In this document: positions 5,764 to 6,623 of the stretch, piece by piece
Numbering within the stretch: position 1 is the first letter of the stretch
Layout: each line of letters opens with the position of its first letter
Assembly (NCBI GenBank): GCA_002779055.1
Contig: PEXM01000015.1
Span: 1-6,623, forward strand
Reading direction: 5' to 3'
DNA: 6,623 bases
Origin: Elusimicrobia bacterium CG08_land_8_20_14_0_20_44_26
GTDB lineage: Bacteria > CG03
Notes under the pieces: generated by a model
Database searches by the model: none
Seen by the model: only the letters and a program-made list of their open reading frames with translations
What the model was told of the DNA's origin: nothing
Made by a program: the position numbers and the translations under genes

Positions 5764-5985
5764 TTATATGAAGCGTTTTAATGTTCTCGGTTTATATCCT
5801 GTTCTATACCCTTGCCGTTCCGCCGTCCTCTCACAAGAGCCCGCTTTTAAATACTGTGTCCGTTCTTCTTCCATAATGTCCTGACATAAACCCTGCAACA
5901 ACTGCCTCACATAATCGGGATTCTCTGTGAACATTGCTTCCACTTTTCTCAACACGTCTTTTTTGCTACTCTTTCTTCGGGTCAT
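5764..5985 (-). pseudogene. IS256-family (Mutator-type) transposase, N-terminal remnant
   Basis: The 73 codons encode the N-terminus of an IS256-family transposase. They begin MTRRKSSKKDVLRKVEAMF, contain a helical QLLQGLCQDIMEEERTQYL segment, and end with ERTAERQGYRTGYKPRTLK, the family's well-known E-R-x-x-x-R-x-G-Y-R-x-G-Y block. Full-length family members are roughly 400 residues with a DDE catalytic core; here the frame stops at RFI just after the block, so the whole catalytic part is gone. The ATG at 5985 is supported by AAGGAGG 5 bases upstream; a longer open frame to 6072 lacks this support. The gene points toward the toxin-antitoxin module and away from the permease. No terminal inverted repeats or target duplication could be identified, so the ends of the original element are unknown. 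Confidence 0.85.
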
Positions 5986-5990
5986 CGTTA

Positions 5991-5997
5991 CCTCCTT
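5991..5997 (-). promoter_or_regulatory. Ribosome binding site of the transposase remnant
   Basis: On the - strand AAGGAGG lies 5 bases before the ATG at 5985. It fixes the start of the transposase fragment and shows that the 5' part of the gene is well preserved although the rest is missing. Confidence 0.75.
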
Positions 5998-6061
5998 TTG
6001 GGTCAAGAATAACGGTGGCCCTTTATTTTGCCAAGTCATTCCGGCGCAAGGCGTCTCTAAC

Positions 6062-6096
6062 TTGACTTCCAATTTGCAGAAAATATTTTATATAAT
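6062..6096 (+). promoter_or_regulatory. Candidate permease promoter
   Basis: TATAAT (6091-6096) is a perfect -10 box ending 6 bases before the permease ATG, but no good -35 lies at 17 bases. TTGACT (6062-6067) is a good -35; with 16-base spacing its partner would be TATTTT (6084-6089). Both arrangements would start transcription at or within a few bases of the ATG at 6103. Confidence 0.45.
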
Positions 6097-6102
6097 CAAA
6101 AT

Positions 6103-6623
6103 ATGGAAAGTGATTTCAGATATCCGCTTTTTCACAGAGATGATGTGACGGCCTTCTGGGCGCTTTTTGCGGACAATCTCGCGAATATAGTTATTTCAAC
6201 GGGAATCTGCCTTACCGTATTTAAAATGCCTCCCGAAGTCGTATTCGGAAGAATTCTGCCGGGTATGGGCATCTCGCTTCTGGCCGGTCTTTCTTTTTAT
6301 TCATATCTTGCGAAAAAACTTGCCGAGAGGGAGCGGAGAAACGATGTGACGGCGCTTCCTTACGGAATCAGCACTCCGATTATGTTCGTATATCTTTTCG
6401 GGGTAATAGGCCCTGTTTACTGGAAACTTTCGGCGGCGGGCATATCCGATGCTTCCGTCATAGCCTGGCGCGTCGGTGTAGCGGCGGCAGTTGTCGGGGG
6501 TATTCTTGAAATGGCGGGCAGTATTTCCGGCAAGTATCTCAAAAAAATAATTCCGAGAGCGGGAATGCTCGGAACTCTCGCGGGAATCGCGATTGTCTGG
6601 ATAGCGGCGGTGCCGATGGCGGA
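6103..6623 (+). CDS. Xanthine/uracil (NCS2/NAT)-type permease, 3'-partial
   Basis: The first 173 residues of an inner-membrane transporter are present; the frame is still open at the window end. It begins MESDFRYPLFHRDDVTAFWA. Hydrophobic segments are visible at about 25-40 (LANIVISTGICLTVF), 52-70, 92-106 (PIMFVYLFGVIGPVY), 120-136 (IAWRVGVAAAVVGGILE) and 154-172. DVTALPYGISTP (81-92), between membrane segments, resembles the conserved loop of a nucleobase-permease subgroup, and ADNLAN (23-28) in the first span also fits. The likely role is proton- or sodium-driven uptake of a purine or pyrimidine base, but the substrate-determining later part is not in the window. No Shine-Dalgarno sequence is seen before the ATG (the upstream bases are A/T only apart from a C), and the start is chosen because the protein aligns well from there. 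The neighbouring IS remnant is divergent and unrelated. Confidence 0.82.
   Translation, partial: MESDFRYPLFHRDDVTAFWALFADNLANIVISTGICLTVFKMPPEVVFGRILPGMGISLLAGLSFYSYLAKKLAERERRNDVTALPYGISTPIMFVYLFGVIGPVYWKLSAAGISDASVIAWRVGVAAAVVGGILEMAGSISGKYLKKIIPRAGMLGTLAGIAIVWIAAVPMA

Noticed and set aside
5927..6148. 73-residue + strand open frame between the toxin and permease
   Set aside because: It is antisense to the transposase fragment and crosses the permease start in another frame; no ribosome site and no recognisable sequence.

Overview
The window is a piece of a bacterial chromosome from an organism I cannot name with certainty. The coding style (intermediate GC, tightly packed and overlapping genes) and the flavour of the valyl-tRNA synthetase would fit an uncultured lineage such as Elusimicrobiota or Omnitrophota, but that is an impression and not a sequence match.

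Positions 1-4610 are a compact housekeeping operon on the + strand. It starts with the 3' nine-tenths of valS (valyl-tRNA synthetase, beginning cut off by the window edge). A 4-base ATGA overlap joins it to an unrecognised 492-residue protein with a signal peptide and a C-terminal membrane anchor. That gene overlaps rph (RNase PH, tRNA 3'-end trimming) by 29 bases. Two of the three genes serve tRNA maturation or charging; the middle one is the main unknown.

Positions 4611-6102 look like an accessory insertion zone. Just after rph lies a 174-bp non-coding element (4622-4795) with 13-bp terminal inverted repeats (12/13 matching), flanked by a perfect 8-bp direct repeat (GATTCTTG). This is the signature of an inserted MITE. 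Inside it are two identical 25-base units, each a GTAG tetranucleotide followed by a perfect hairpin, resembling REP sequences. Next is a type II toxin-antitoxin module: a ribbon-helix-helix antitoxin and a MazF/PemK-type toxin. It has its own promoter, a tandem 9-mer overlapping that promoter, and a strong ribosome binding site. After it, on the - strand, is the N-terminal stub of an IS256-family (Mutator-type) transposase.

From 6103 to the end is the start of a multi-membrane-span permease of the xanthine/uracil (NCS2/NAT) type, running off the window. It has no visible Shine-Dalgarno sequence, and a TATAAT sits so close to its ATG that a leaderless transcript is possible.

Taken together, a conserved translation/RNA-processing operon is followed by a landing site for small mobile DNA: a MITE carrying REP-like hairpins, an addiction module and a decayed insertion sequence, ahead of an apparently intact transporter gene.
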